NCBI RefSeq assembly: GCF_009649815.1
Contig: NZ_WJIC01000017.1
Location: forward strand, 1-64,000
From: Nocardia sp. SYP-A9097
Lineage (GTDB): Bacteria; Actinomycetota; Actinomycetes; Mycobacteriales; Mycobacteriaceae
Direction: 5' to 3'
DNA length: 64,000 nt
Positions 63,578 through 64,000 of the stretch are shown here, one piece after another; position 1 is the stretch's first letter; each line of letters opens with the position of its first letter. The notes under the pieces are model-generated. The model was not told the origin of the DNA. It ran no database searches and saw only the letters and a list, made by a program, of their open reading frames with translations. Made by a program: the position numbers and the translations under genes.

Positions 63578-64000
63578 CGCGGGGTGATTCCTCGGGGTAG
63601 GTCCGGAACAAGCAGTGACCGGCCTGCGCTGAGCAGGGCCGCGTCCTCCTGGGGCGGGTGCACGCGCACACACAGCACATCGCGCAGATGGCGTTCGAGC
63701 GGGTGATGCCGGGTCAGCGCGGCGTTGCCGAGCGCGGCCACAGCGGTCTGTACCGCCGCGATCACCGACCGTGCGATGAGCACCTTCACTGCCGACAGTT
63801 GTTGCGCCACTTCTGGTTCACCGGCGGTGAGCCGGTGCAGTGTGCCGTACAGCAGGGTCTCGGCCTGCACAATCTGCGTGTCGATCTCACCGGCTACAAC
63901 CTGGATGCGCTCGGTCTCGGCGATGGGTTTGCCGAGCGCGGTCGGCACGCGGGTGCGCGCGTACTCGGCGAAGGCGGCGCGGGCGGCGCGCGCTACACCC
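63574..64000 (-). CDS. acyl-CoA-dehydrogenase-like flavoprotein, C-terminal part (cut by window edge)
   Basis: About 140 residues of the C-terminal helical domain, read from the edge: RTRVPTALGKPIAETERIQVV, then a helix with QQLSAVKVLIARSVIAAVQ, and NAALTRHHPLERHLRDVLCVRVHPPQEDAALLSAGR. This fits the acyl-CoA dehydrogenase superfamily, including its flavin monooxygenase branch (DszC/SfnB-like), which often accompanies ABC importers. The stop overlaps the ATG of the binding protein. It is the first visible gene of the second ABC operon. The FAD-binding part is outside the window. Confidence 0.8.
   Translation of the reverse strand, partial: GVARAARAAFAEYARTRVPTALGKPIAETERIQVVAGEIDTQIVQAETLLYGTLHRLTAGEPEVAQQLSAVKVLIARSVIAAVQTAVAALGNAALTRHHPLERHLRDVLCVRVHPPQEDAALLSAGRSLLVPDLPRGITPR

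Noticed and set aside
1..64000. CRISPR arrays, tRNA or rRNA genes, phage genes
   Set aside because: I looked for regularly spaced repeats, cloverleaf-like segments and phage structural motifs and saw none; without a covariance search a tRNA could be missed.

Overview
The window looks like chromosome from a high-GC actinomycete, most likely Nocardia or a close relative. The reasons are a GC content that looks like about two thirds, dense operons with ATGA stop/start overlaps, many GntR/TetR/MarR/LysR/AraC regulators, a DUF4254 protein, an HTH-channel protein of actinomycete type, and a modular type I polyketide synthase (PKS). This is inference from gene content; there is no rRNA or other marker gene here.

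Left end (1-0.8 kb): the N-terminal part of an IS1380-family transposase runs off the edge, followed by a short gene-poor stretch with a perfect hairpin. From 0.8 to 12.8 kb lies a catabolic island: a DHDPS-family lyase/deaminase, three aldehyde dehydrogenases (one of the 2-oxoglutarate-semialdehyde type), an APC-family permease, two paralogous FadR-type GntR regulators, an enolase-superfamily enzyme and an FAD-linked lactone/alditol oxidase. Six copies of a GGTA-N6-TACC-like motif lie in front of its transcription units, which suggests one regulon. The set fits uptake of an amino-acid-like or hydroxyproline/betaine-like compound and its degradation to 2-oxoglutarate, but the substrate is not proven.

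12.8-24.5 kb holds small stress or metabolic modules: MarR with an extradiol dioxygenase and DoxX (two identical palindromes between divergent genes); AraC divergent from a metallo-beta-lactamase-fold hydrolase and a DJ-1-like gene with an internal deletion; a four-gene operon (two SDRs, an alpha/beta hydrolase with Thr instead of Ser as nucleophile, an enoyl-CoA hydratase) facing a TetR gene across a perfect 16-bp inverted repeat; a DUF4254 protein; and LysR, a 35-aa peptide and a cupin, coupled by overlaps.

25.0-47.5 kb is a complete three-protein modular PKS with a KSQ loading module (active-site Cys replaced by Gln), four extension modules and a C-terminal thioesterase. Collinear reading gives a C10 pentaketide with one methyl branch, 9-hydroxy-4-methyl-5-oxodeca-2,6-dienoyl, released as an acid, a 10-membered lactone or, after enolisation, a 2-pyrone. 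No P450, glycosyltransferase or phosphopantetheinyl transferase lies beside it.

47.7-49.2 kb encodes an HTH-like protein with a C-terminal two-helix potassium-channel-like pore, preceded by a 39-aa membrane peptide. 49.6-64.0 kb carries two consecutive dipeptide/nickel-type ABC importer operons on the minus strand, each with a binding protein, two permeases and a fused double ATPase. The first ends with an SDR and a SnoaL-like protein. The second starts with an acyl-CoA-dehydrogenase-like gene cut by the window edge and ends with DUF1684 and a 2-dehydropantoate-reductase-like gene.
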